NCBI RefSeq assembly: GCF_001905125.1
Contig: NZ_LWLE01000036.1
Location: forward strand, 237,341-301,340
From: Streptomyces sp. TSRI0281
GTDB taxonomy: Bacteria > Actinomycetota > Actinomycetes > Streptomycetales > Streptomycetaceae
DNA length: 64,000 nt
Direction of reading: 5' to 3'
This document shows, piece after piece, positions 45,653 to 52,831 of this stretch. The position numbers were made by a program, and so were the translations under genes. Each line of letters opens with the position of its first letter. Within the stretch, counting starts at the first letter, position 1. Under the pieces are notes generated by a model. It saw only the letters and a program-made list of their open reading frames with translations, did no database searches and was not told the DNA's origin.

Positions 45653-46330
45653 TCAGTCCTCGCGTCCGATCAGCCCGGACTCGTACGCGACGATGGCGGC
45701 CTGGACCCGGTTGCGTACCCCGAGACCGGTGAAGACGGCGCTCACATAGCTCTTCACGGTGCCCTCCACGACGTGGATCCGCCGGCCGATCTCGGCGTTG
45801 GACAGCCCGGCGCCCAGCAGGGCGAGCACTTCCTGTTCCCGCGCTGTCAGCGCGGTGACCCGCTCGTGCAGTGACGCCAGGCGTACGTCGCGGTGCCGGG
45901 CCGAGCCGCGGTTCAGCTCCGCGATGACGTGCTGTGCCACCTTCGCGGAGAGGCAGGAGGCCCCGGCCGCGGCGGTGTGCACGCCGGCCAGCAGCTCGCG
46001 CGGGTCACCGGACTTGAGCATGAAGCCGCTGGCGCCGCCGCCGAGAGCCCGGCTCACGTACTCGTCCTCGGAGAACGTCGTCAGCACGAGTACGGAGGTG
46101 CCGGGCGCGGCACGTTTGATCTCCTCGGTGGCGGTGAGACCGTCCATGACCGGCATGCGGATGTCCATCAGGACGACGTCCGGCCGGTGTTCCAGGGTCA
46201 GCGCGACGGCCTCCCGCCCGTCCGCCGCCTCGGCCACGACCTCGATGGCGGGGTCGGCGGCGAGGATGGCCCGCAGACCGGCCCGGATCATCGTCTCGTC
46301 GTCGGCCAGGATGAGCTTGACGGTGGTGAT
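45653..46330 (-). CDS. NarL/LuxR-type response regulator with apparent ATC start codon
   Basis: This orphan two-component regulator has about 225 residues. The receiver domain has the acidic pair in LILADDETMIRAG, phospho-Asp in VVLMDIRMPVMDG and lysine in GFMLKSGDP. The C-terminal LuxR HTH has LTAREQEVLALLGAGLSNAEI and VVEGTVKSYVSAV. No in-frame ATG, GTG or TTG gives a full receiver. GAGGAG (46342-46337) is followed 6 bases later by ATC ACC ACC GTC AAG, so ATC at 46330-46328 seems to be the start. The first ATG (46291) would delete beta-strand 1 and the DD pair. No kinase gene adjoins. It is co-oriented with the butyrolactone genes. Confidence 0.82.
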   Translation of the reverse strand: MTTVKLILADDETMIRAGLRAILAADPAIEVVAEAADGREAVALTLEHRPDVVLMDIRMPVMDGLTATEEIKRAAPGTSVLVLTTFSEDEYVSRALGGGASGFMLKSGDPRELLAGVHTAAAGASCLSAKVAQHVIAELNRGSARHRDVRLASLHERVTALTAREQEVLALLGAGLSNAEIGRRIHVVEGTVKSYVSAVFTGLGVRNRVQAAIVAYESGLIGRED

Positions 46331-46343
46331 GGATGGCTCCTCT

Positions 46344-47321
46344 TCAGCGGGGCACGGGGGCCGTGCGGGACAGGACGTTCCGGTACCACTCGCCGTGTCC
46401 GCTCAGCCGTGCCGCGAGTCCCGGGCCGCTGGAGCAGCCGGTGCTCTCCCACAGAGGGGACCGGTACCAGCGGTCCTCCGTCATCATCCGGGCCTGGCGG
46501 ACGCTGACGGCCCCGGGGGTCCGTCCGAGCCGTTCCAGGTACTCGGGCGTCGGCAGGCTCGCCGTGGGCAGCGGCAGTCCCGCGGTACGGGCGAGAGCCG
46601 TGACCAGGTCGCGCAGGGCGACCGGTTCCGGGTGGCCCGCGTGGTGGACGCCGGGTGGCGGCGGGGCGGGGGACAGCGCCAGCGAGGTCACCAGCCGGGC
46701 CAGGTCCTCGACCGCCACGAGCGAGATCAGGGCGGTGCCGCCGTCGGGCAGCGCGGGGACCCGGTGCAGGAGCTCGGCGATGGCCGGGACCACCCAGGCG
46801 TCGCCCCGCCCGTACACGAACGGGGGCCGCAGGACCGTTCCTGCGGCGCCCAGCACGGCCTGTTCGGCCAGCAGCCTGGTGCGGCTGACCTCGGACGCGG
46901 GGGCGGGTGGCCGCGTGCCCTCGGACAGGCCGCGGTGCGGGCCGGCTCCGTAGACGGCGGTGGTGCTGATGTGGATGATCCGGCGGACCCCGGCGCGGGC
47001 CGCCTCGTCGAGCAGGGCCCGGGTGCCGGCGTCGTTGACCGCGCTGCAGGCGGAGTCGTCCGGACCCACGTAGGACGCGCAGTGCAGGAGCGTGTCCACC
47101 TGGTCACAGGTGCCGTGCAGCGAGGCGGGGTCGGTGAGGTCCGCGATGAGGTACTCGACGCCGGGAGCCACCGGGCCGGTGCGAGCGGGGTCCGGATGGC
47201 GTCGGGCCAGCGCCCTCAACGGGGCGGGGGGTGCGGGCAGGTGGCGGCTCAACACCCGCACGACAGCGGAGCCGATGAATCCGGTGCCCCCGGCCACCAG
47301 GATCCCGCCAGGGCCCGTCAT
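46344..47321 (-). CDS. Extended SDR / NAD-dependent epimerase-like protein of the butyrolactone operon
   Basis: This 325-residue Rossmann-fold protein probably acts as a reductase in gamma-butyrolactone synthesis. Nucleotide binding is shown by ILVAGGTGFIGSAVV. The serine of the triad is in IIHISTTAVYGAG. At the usual YxxxK position the sequence is SEVSRTRLLAE, so the catalytic Tyr and Lys appear to be Val and Arg. It overlaps the afsA-type gene by 4 bp (ATGA) and is followed 13 bp later by the response-regulator start. SDR genes in butyrolactone clusters reduce the 6-keto group; this one may have a changed role. Confidence 0.78.
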   Translation of the reverse strand: MTGPGGILVAGGTGFIGSAVVRVLSRHLPAPPAPLRALARRHPDPARTGPVAPGVEYLIADLTDPASLHGTCDQVDTLLHCASYVGPDDSACSAVNDAGTRALLDEAARAGVRRIIHISTTAVYGAGPHRGLSEGTRPPAPASEVSRTRLLAEQAVLGAAGTVLRPPFVYGRGDAWVVPAIAELLHRVPALPDGGTALISLVAVEDLARLVTSLALSPAPPPPGVHHAGHPEPVALRDLVTALARTAGLPLPTASLPTPEYLERLGRTPGAVSVRQARMMTEDRWYRSPLWESTGCSSGPGLAARLSGHGEWYRNVLSRTAPVPR

Positions 47322-48442
47322 GGGCGTACGGGAAGGTTGTGGCGGGCTGCCGGTTTGACGTCCTGCACGAGCAGGAGGGCGAGGGCGGCGACCTCATTGT
47401 CCTGATACATGGTCACTTCTATCGGTATCCGGCCATCGGGCTGCTCCGCACCGATCTCCGTGCTGACGGTGCAGGGGCGGTCGAGTTCGACGTACCGCCG
47501 GAACTCCGCGTTCATGGACAGCACGAGGGCGTGGTCGAGGCCCGCGGCGAGCTGGGCTGCCTGGCGCATGGCTTCGATGATGCCCCGGCCGGGCAGGTGG
47601 TCGCTCTGGCTGTCGAAGATGACGGGGTGGTCCCGGTCGGCGCGCAGCCGCCAGGCGGCGGTACGGGGGGCGCCGGCGGGCCGTGCGGCGCTCCAGGGGG
47701 CGCCAGGGGCGGCGGACGCGGTGTCCAGGGGTGCCGCGGGGGTGTGCGCGGGCGCGGTGTCCAGGGGGGACGTGGAGTCGAGGGGGGACAGCATGACGTC
47801 CTGTTCGTTCTCCTTGCCCACGAGGGAGGGCAGGATCGCGGTCCGTGGTGCGACGGCCGGCACGGGAGCGTCATGTGCGTCCGATGTGTCCGGTGCGTCC
47901 GGGAGTCCGGGGCGCAGGCGTCGATAGGCGGCGGCGGAAAGGCAGTTCGCGGAGGCCGCGCCCGTGCCGATCCGCAGATGGCCGGAGAACAGCTCCATGT
48001 CTATGTGGATCGTGGCCAGTCGGCGGCCGCGCAGGGTGACCTCCGGGCTGCGTATGACCGCTTTCGTAGGGGTCGGTGGCCCGCCGGGCCGGCGGAGATC
48101 GTGGAAGGACTCGTAGCGCAGGTTCCAGAGCAGGAACTGGTCGTCCATCGGCGCCTCGAAGACCTTGTGCGCCAGTACGGTGCCCGCCTGCCGGACTGTC
48201 TCCGCTATCAGCATGGGGTTGACCTGTCCCAGAACTGAGCTGAACAGCGCGTGTGTCGTTGGCCATTGGACGGTGAACAGATACGTGTCAGCATCGGCTC
48301 GGCCGAAGTGCGTCAGCAGGACATCGGCCTCGTCGGACCGGTGCACGAGGTGCGGCGGCACGGGACTCATGACGGACGGCTCACCGGTGAGGGGTGTGCG
48401 GGTGCGTATGTTCTGGTCTGCCGGAGCGGCGAGTGCGGTCAC
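47318..48442 (-). CDS. AfsA-type gamma-butyrolactone synthase (two hotdog domains)
   Basis: AfsA family enzymes condense a beta-ketoacyl chain with dihydroxyacetone phosphate, the key step in A-factor-like autoregulator synthesis. The protein has 374 residues. The first hotdog domain is at about 25-175 (VHRSDEADVLLTHF, QVNPMLIAETVRQAG). The second is at about 270-365 (DHLPGRGIIEAMRQAAQ, FRRYVELDRPC). They are separated by an unusually long Ala/Pro/Asp linker with repeated PLDTA units; typical AfsA has about 300 residues. GTG at 48442 has AAAGGGGA before it. It is coupled to the SDR gene and divergent from the receptor gene. Confidence 0.9.
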   Translation of the reverse strand: MTALAAPADQNIRTRTPLTGEPSVMSPVPPHLVHRSDEADVLLTHFGRADADTYLFTVQWPTTHALFSSVLGQVNPMLIAETVRQAGTVLAHKVFEAPMDDQFLLWNLRYESFHDLRRPGGPPTPTKAVIRSPEVTLRGRRLATIHIDMELFSGHLRIGTGAASANCLSAAAYRRLRPGLPDAPDTSDAHDAPVPAVAPRTAILPSLVGKENEQDVMLSPLDSTSPLDTAPAHTPAAPLDTASAAPGAPWSAARPAGAPRTAAWRLRADRDHPVIFDSQSDHLPGRGIIEAMRQAAQLAAGLDHALVLSMNAEFRRYVELDRPCTVSTEIGAEQPDGRIPIEVTMYQDNEVAALALLLVQDVKPAARHNLPVRP

Positions 48443-48499
48443 GTGATCTGTCCCCTTTCACGTCGTAGGAGCCGGATGGCTCCCACGGCCCTGCAAATC

Positions 48500-48519
48500 A
48501 AAACCATCTGGCCGGTTTA
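48500..48519. promoter_or_regulatory. Candidate autoregulatory element upstream of the afsA-type gene
   Basis: AAAACC-ATCTGGCC-GGTTTA is an imperfect palindrome 58-77 bp before the synthase start, with ACC/GGT half-sites like known butyrolactone-receptor operators. Confidence 0.45.
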
Positions 48520-48603
48520 TTTATGCAATGAGTCTGCTCGCGAGTGGTAGTTGATGCTATGGGAGAAAGCGCTCAACTTGCGTGCTGACAAGTGCGCGAA
48601 CCC

Positions 48604-48622
48604 CTTGACCAACCGGAACAAG
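48604..48622. promoter_or_regulatory. Candidate autoregulatory element, mid-intergenic
   Basis: CTTGACCAACCGGAACAAG has CTTG/CAAG ends around ACCAACCGG, a core resembling BarA-type sites. It lies in the middle of the 400-bp divergent region (48443-48842), which holds no gene. Confidence 0.35.
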
Positions 48623-48720
48623 AGGGTTTTTCACACGTCAGAAGGGGTAGGGGGGCAGCGCGTTGGGCGACGCCTCGGCATACTGCGACAACGTGCGTTG
48701 GACGCCTATGGTCCAGTGCG

Positions 48721-48747
48721 TAAACAGACCGTTCGTCGGTTAGAGTG
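48721..48747. promoter_or_regulatory. Candidate autoregulatory element upstream of the receptor gene
   Basis: AAACAGACCG-TTCGT-CGGTTAGA has inverted ACCG/CGGT halves, about 100 bp before the receptor ATG. This is where ArpA/ScbR-type receptors usually bind to repress their own gene. Confidence 0.5.
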
Positions 48748-48842
48748 AAGTGCTTGCATACGCTGACTACTGATGCTGGATTGACGGTTGCTCGGTTGCT
48801 CGGCGCGACGGCCGAGCACACAGAACGTCCCGGAGGCAAGAG

Positions 48843-49571
48843 ATGGCGAAGCAGGCTCGCGCGGTGCAGACGAGGCGTTCGATCGTGGAGGCAGCGGCGA
48901 GTGTCTTCGACGACTACGGGTACGAGCGTGCCGCGATCTCGGAGATCCTCCGCCGTGCAAAGGTCACCAAAGGGGCTTTGTACTTCCACTTCGCGTCCAA
49001 GGAAGCCATCGCCCAGGCGATCATGGATGAGCAGACGGCCACGGTGGACCTGGTGGAGGATGGTTCTCCGCTCCAGTCACTGGTGGACGGCGGTCAGCAG
49101 TTCGCCTTCGCGCTGCGCCACGACTCGATGGCGCGTGCCGGTACCCGTCTCTCCATCGAGGGTGTATTCCTCGGCGGTCCGCATCCATGGAGCGACTGGA
49201 TCGCGGCGACGTGCCGGATGCTGGAATTGGGCAAGGAGCGCGGAGAGGTGCTCCCCCAGGTGGACCCACTGGTTTCGGCCGAAGTCATCGTCGCGTCGTT
49301 CACCGGTATTCAGCTGATTTCGGAGGCCAATTCCGGACGGGCCGACCTGCGTGAGCGCGTGGCCCAGATGTGGCGCCATATTCTGCCGTCCATCGCCCAT
49401 CCCGGTGTCATCGTGCATATCAAGCCGGAGGGCCGGGTGGACCTGGCCGCGCAGGCGCTTGAGAGAGAGCGGCAGGAGGCCGAGGAGAGCGCGGCGGAGG
49501 CGGCGGAGGCAGCCCCTGTGGGTGCCGCTGTCGGGGAAGCCGTCGGGGCGTCGGTCGGCGCGGCAGGCTGA
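48843..49571 (+). CDS. TetR-family gamma-butyrolactone receptor (ArpA/ScbR type)
   Basis: This DNA-binding repressor of 242 residues is released by gamma-butyrolactones. The HTH is typical of the class: MAKQARAVQTRRSIVEAAAS, VFDDYGYERAAISEIL and VTKGALYFHFASKEAIAQAI. The ligand domain keeps HPWSDWIAATCRMLE, with the tryptophans expected in the binding pocket (about residues 116-125). The last 45 residues are an Ala/Glu/Val-rich tail not needed by the family. GGAGG precedes the ATG. Its divergent pairing with an AfsA-type gene supports a cognate signal-receptor pair. Confidence 0.92.
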   Translation: MAKQARAVQTRRSIVEAAASVFDDYGYERAAISEILRRAKVTKGALYFHFASKEAIAQAIMDEQTATVDLVEDGSPLQSLVDGGQQFAFALRHDSMARAGTRLSIEGVFLGGPHPWSDWIAATCRMLELGKERGEVLPQVDPLVSAEVIVASFTGIQLISEANSGRADLRERVAQMWRHILPSIAHPGVIVHIKPEGRVDLAAQALERERQEAEESAAEAAEAAPVGAAVGEAVGASVGAAG

Positions 49572-49622
49572 GCGGTCGGCTGAGCCTTCTTGAGGGCGCC
49601 CTGTCTGAGGGCGCGGTGCTTC

Positions 49623-49636
49623 GTTTCACGTGAAAC
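49623..49636. other. parS centromere site (perfect), distal
   Basis: This is an exact GTTTCACGTGAAAC, 52 bp after the butyrolactone receptor stop and about 42 kb from oriC. It belongs to the scattered parS set typical of Streptomyces. Confidence 0.95.
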
Positions 49637-49675
49637 GCCCCGAATCGCGAGGGTGCACAGGGTTGTAGACACACA

Positions 49676-49707
49676 GGGCTGCGGGGCTCATTCGAGCCCC
49701 GCAGCCC
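49676..49707. terminator. Bidirectional terminator between receptor gene and azoR
   Basis: A 14-bp perfect stem, GGGCTGCGGGGCTC with its complement, has an ATTC loop and is followed by TGTTCTGT. It sits between convergent genes. Confidence 0.88.
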
Positions 49708-49774
49708 TGTTCTGTCAGTCGCGCGGGCCGCTGGGCGGCGGCGCGCTCGCGCCGCTGGGCCCGCGGTCGCGGTG

Positions 49775-50386
49775 TCAGGCGGCCAGTCGGCTCGCGAGGG
49801 CTTTTGCCTTCTGCGCGGCATCTTCGAGAGCCTTGGCGCGGGACTCCACGGCGAGCGGTATCAGCTCGGCCATCTCGGGCTTGGAGTGCGCCAGCGTCAG
49901 CTCCGGAACGATGAAGTCGACCTCGACGGAGAACATTCCTGTCAGCACCTTCTCCAGGTAGTTCGTGACGAACTCGAAGTCCTCGCGCGGGGTGCCGGGG
50001 GCGTACGAACCGCCACGGCTCGCGACGACGGTGACAGGGACCCCTGCGACAGGGCTGTCGGATCCGGCGTTGTGGCCCACGATGATCACTTGGTCCAGCC
50101 AGGTCTTCAGTGTGGACGGGATGGAGAAGTTGTACATGGGCGCGCCGATCAGGACGGCATCCGCGGCGGCCAGCTCATCCGCCAGCTCCCGTCGCAGCGG
50201 GTCATCGGCACCGGCGGCCACTGCCGCGGCGTCCAGATGGGGAAGCGGTGCGGCGGCGAGGTCCCGGTAGACGACCTTGCCCTCCGGGTGCTGTTCGCGC
50301 CAGGTCTCCACGAACGCCGAGGTGATGTCGCGGGAGGCGGAACCCTCGGGGAAGACGGCGGAGTCGAGGTGCAGAAGTGTGGCCAT
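49775..50386 (-). CDS. azoR: FMN-dependent NADH-azoreductase (flavodoxin-like fold)
   Basis: This 203-residue quinone/azo reductase has MATLLHLDSAVFPEGSASRD at the N-terminus for FMN phosphate binding. APMYNFSIPSTLKTWLDQVI lies at about 87-106 and VASRGGSYAPGTPREDFE at about 130. ATG at 50386 was preferred over a GTG four codons upstream because GGAGACC precedes it. It is divergent from an hxlR gene with a shared palindrome, so it is probably controlled by that regulator and induced by quinones or other electrophiles. Confidence 0.88.
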   Translation of the reverse strand: MATLLHLDSAVFPEGSASRDITSAFVETWREQHPEGKVVYRDLAAAPLPHLDAAAVAAGADDPLRRELADELAAADAVLIGAPMYNFSIPSTLKTWLDQVIIVGHNAGSDSPVAGVPVTVVASRGGSYAPGTPREDFEFVTNYLEKVLTGMFSVEVDFIVPELTLAHSKPEMAELIPLAVESRAKALEDAAQKAKALASRLAA

Positions 50387-50533
50387 GGAGGTCTCCACAG
50401 GTATGAGGGATCGAGAGGCGCGGGCCGGGTTCGTCGTCGGCCATCCGCCGCGAGTGGCGCGGGCGGGTGGTGCGGTGGCGGACCCGCCGACCGGACGCTA
50501 ATTTTTCGTGTGTAGCTAGGAATACCATAGTCC

Positions 50534-50548
50534 CTTACTTTTTGTAAG
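50534..50548. promoter_or_regulatory. HxlR-type operator between azoR and hxlR
   Basis: CTTAC-TTTTT-GTAAG is a perfect inverted repeat in an AT-rich island between the two divergent genes. It overlaps the likely -35 of the hxlR promoter. Confidence 0.65.
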
Positions 50549-50578
50549 TACCTCACGAGGGCGCAGTACTCTGGGGGT

Positions 50579-50926
50579 ATGGCAGATCACAGCGAGCAGA
50601 CCTGTCGGCGGGTCGACATGGGCATCACCCGCGTCTTCGAGCTGTTCGGCAAGCGCTGGACCGGTCCGATCGTTTCGGTGCTGATGCGGCAGTCGGTGCA
50701 CTTCGCGGATCTGCGGCGCGCGATTCCGGGCATCAGTGAGCGCATGCTCTCGGACCGGCTGTCCGAGCTGGGGGCTGCCGGTCTGGTGGTGCGTGAGGTC
50801 GACGAAGGGCCGCCGCTGCGCGTCTCGTACCGCCTGACGGATGCCGGGGCCGCGATGGAGCCGGCCCTCAAGGAGCTCGGGCGCTGGGCGGACGTATATC
50901 TGCCGGGCGGGGATTCCAGCTGCTGA
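50579..50926 (+). CDS. HxlR-family transcriptional regulator
   Basis: This 115-residue winged-helix repressor has the conserved N-terminal redox-type cysteine in SEQTCRRVDMG, then FELFGKRWTGPIV, HFADLRRAIPGISERMLSDRL (recognition helix) and the wing VDEGPPLRVSYRLT. It ends in DSSC. A -10-like TACTCT (50567-50572) lies 6 bp before the ATG, with no room for a ribosome site, so the mRNA may be leaderless. It probably represses the divergent azoR. Confidence 0.88.
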   Translation: MADHSEQTCRRVDMGITRVFELFGKRWTGPIVSVLMRQSVHFADLRRAIPGISERMLSDRLSELGAAGLVVREVDEGPPLRVSYRLTDAGAAMEPALKELGRWADVYLPGGDSSC

Positions 50927-50950
50927 CGGCTCCGCTGCGGGGGCGCGCCG

Positions 50951-50996
50951 GGAGCCCGCCGGGGGTGCCTGCTGCGGAGCCCGCCGGGGGTGCCTG
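50951..50996. repeat. 21-bp direct repeat downstream of hxlR
   Basis: There are two identical copies beginning GGAGCCCGCCGGGGGTGCCT (50951, 50976), 25 bp apart, in the gap between the convergent hxlR and marR genes. No clear terminator is seen. Confidence 0.7.
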
Positions 50997-51036
50997 GGCT
51001 GCCTGCTGCGGAGATGTTCGGGATGCCCGTGATGCC

Positions 51037-51486
51037 CTACTGCGGAGCTGGGCCGCCGGTCGAGTTGTAGCGCAGCAGGTAGTCCGCGAACCGGGTGAGA
51101 TCTTCCGCGGTCCAGTCGGCCAGCCGCTCCTGATAGGCGGCCCGACGGCTCGCCTGGGTGGAGGCGAGGGCCTGTGTACCGGCTTCGGTGGGGTGCAGCA
51201 CCTGGATGCGGTGATCGGTGGGGTCCGGGTGGCGTTCGACCAGGCCGAGCTTCTCCAGGGTCGCGATCTGCCGGCTGATGGTTGATTTGTCGAGCATGTA
51301 GTGAGCGGCCAGGTCGGTCGCGCGGCAGCCGTGCTGGTCGTCGATGTGTGCGAGCAAGGTGTACGACACGAGCGGCAGCTCGGGGTGGAGCCGTGCCGCC
51401 GCCGCGCGCGCACGCCGCGCGAAGGCGGTCAGCTCACGCTGGATGATGTCCAGCGACTTCTCGCGCTCTCCGGGGGTGCCTGGCAC
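51037..51486 (-). CDS. MarR-family transcriptional regulator
   Basis: This 149-residue winged-helix dimer has the MarR core CRATDLAAHYMLDKSTISRQ, IATLEKLGLVERHPDPTDHR and IQVLHPTEAGTQAL. GTG at 51486. The divergent membrane-protein gene shares the 81-bp intergenic region, which contains a perfect palindrome. It probably represses both genes. Confidence 0.9.
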   Translation of the reverse strand: MPGTPGEREKSLDIIQRELTAFARRARAAAARLHPELPLVSYTLLAHIDDQHGCRATDLAAHYMLDKSTISRQIATLEKLGLVERHPDPTDHRIQVLHPTEAGTQALASTQASRRAAYQERLADWTAEDLTRFADYLLRYNSTGGPAPQ

Positions 51487-51510
51487 GGATTCACCTTCCT
51501 CGAAATTTCA

Positions 51511-51525
51511 GTTGTATAGTACAAC
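51511..51525. promoter_or_regulatory. MarR operator palindrome
   Basis: GTTGTA-TAG-TACAAC is a perfect 15-bp palindrome whose centre also provides a TATAGT -10-like sequence, so binding would block transcription. Confidence 0.75.
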
Positions 51526-51567
51526 GGAACTAGGAGTTGTAAAAGCCAACCATTGGAGATCGTCCGG

Positions 51568-52818
51568 ATGTCCGCAGGCCCGAGTACCGCTTCCGGCGCC
51601 ACCGCCGGTGCGCTGCGTCATGTGCTGACCCACCTCGTCACCCCGCTGCTGATGTGCGTCGGCATGGGGCTCGCTTATCTGGGGGCCTTCCACGCCCCGG
51701 AACCACACGATCTGCGCGTGGACGTGGTCGGCTCCGGGCCGAGCGTCCAGGTGCTGGCGCAGACCCTGCAGGACACGGGGGACGGCGCACTGGACGTGCG
51801 TACCGTCGCCGATCGCGATGCGGCCGTGAACCACCTGGAGACACAGGCGAGTTACGGTGCGTACGTGCCGGGGAGGAGCCCCGAACTGCTGGTGGCCACC
51901 GCCTCGTCGGACACCAGCGCCACGGTGGTGCAGAAGGTCTTCACCGAGGTCGCGGCCGGCCAGGGCGCCCCGCTGAAGGTGACGAATGTGGCTCCGACGG
52001 CGGACGGCGATCCGACCGGGCAGGGCATCTTCTTCCTGCTGGTCGCGATCAGCATCGGGTCGTACGCGTCGGTCGCGGTGATCGGCGGCGCGGGCGGTGC
52101 GCTGGCGCTCCGGATCAGGGCCGCGCTGGTGGCGGGCGCCTCGCTCGTGGTGAGCCTCATCGGCGCTGTGTTCGCGGGGCCGCTGTTCGGTCTCGTGGAC
52201 CACGGGCTAGGAGGTCTGTGGGCGATGGCGTGGCTCTACTCCGCGGGAATCCTGCTCGTTGGTGTCGGACTGCACACCTTCCTCAAGCGTTGGACGACGC
52301 TCGGGGTGATGGTGCTGTTCGTCATGCTCAACTTCACCAGCTCCGGCGGTATCTTCCGGCCCGAGTTGCAGCCCGGCTTCTTCGGCTCCCTCCACGCCTT
52401 CTGGAACGGCGCGGGCTTCGTCGAGGGTGTGCGGAGCCATGTCTACTTCGACGGTCATGCGCTCGGCGGGCATGTGCTGGTGCTCGTGCTGTGGTTCGTG
52501 GCGGGTCTGGCCGTGATGGGAGTCGCGGGTCTGGCCGAGGCCCGGAAGCGGGCAGCTGCTCAGGCGGAGTCAGGGGTGGGTGCAGGTACGGGGACGCCTA
52601 CGGGGACGGGGGCGGGGGCGACTACGGAGACGGGGACGGGGACGAGTTCGGGGACGCGGGCGGACGCCGGGCCTGCGGAGTCCGGTTCCGAGTCCGTCTC
52701 CGAGTCCGGTTCCAGGAAAGGTTCCGGGAGTGATTCCGGGAGCGTGGCCGGGGTGTCCCGCACGGGGGAGCAGCGCGAGGAGCTGGAGGAAGAGCTGGAG
52801 GAGGCGGTCGGCGTCTGA
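51568..52818 (+). CDS. Multi-pass membrane protein, YhgE/ABC-2-type permease-like
   Basis: This 416-residue protein has one N-terminal membrane helix (about 20-42) and an extracellular domain (about 45-155, LRVDVVGSGPSVQVLAQTL). Five more helices follow from about 160 to 340. This layout is shared by the YhgE/Pip and DUF3533 ABC-2-like proteins. The last 80 residues are a striking low-complexity tail of GTGT, SESVSESGS and an acidic end, EELEEELEEAVGV. ATG at 51568 has GGAG upstream; a TTG five codons earlier is less likely. It is probably a MarR-regulated exporter or envelope component. Confidence 0.72.
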   Translation: MSAGPSTASGATAGALRHVLTHLVTPLLMCVGMGLAYLGAFHAPEPHDLRVDVVGSGPSVQVLAQTLQDTGDGALDVRTVADRDAAVNHLETQASYGAYVPGRSPELLVATASSDTSATVVQKVFTEVAAGQGAPLKVTNVAPTADGDPTGQGIFFLLVAISIGSYASVAVIGGAGGALALRIRAALVAGASLVVSLIGAVFAGPLFGLVDHGLGGLWAMAWLYSAGILLVGVGLHTFLKRWTTLGVMVLFVMLNFTSSGGIFRPELQPGFFGSLHAFWNGAGFVEGVRSHVYFDGHALGGHVLVLVLWFVAGLAVMGVAGLAEARKRAAAQAESGVGAGTGTPTGTGAGATTETGTGTSSGTRADAGPAESGSESVSESGSRKGSGSDSGSVAGVSRTGEQREELEEELEEAVGV

Positions 52819-52831
52819 CCTGGACAGTGAG

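Noticed and set aside
45759..47405. 548-codon open frame on the plus strand
   Set aside because: It is antisense to the response regulator and SDR genes of the butyrolactone operon and has no coherent domain.
48434..48449. Degenerate parS-like sequence around CACGTG before the afsA-type gene
   Set aside because: Only the central TCACGTGA matches. Similar CACGTG cores at 2224, 4303, 19415, 26992 and 63590 are also too divergent to call.
48551..48748. 65-codon open frame between the butyrolactone synthase and receptor genes
   Set aside because: It has no ribosome site, overlaps the candidate operators and has no recognisable sequence.
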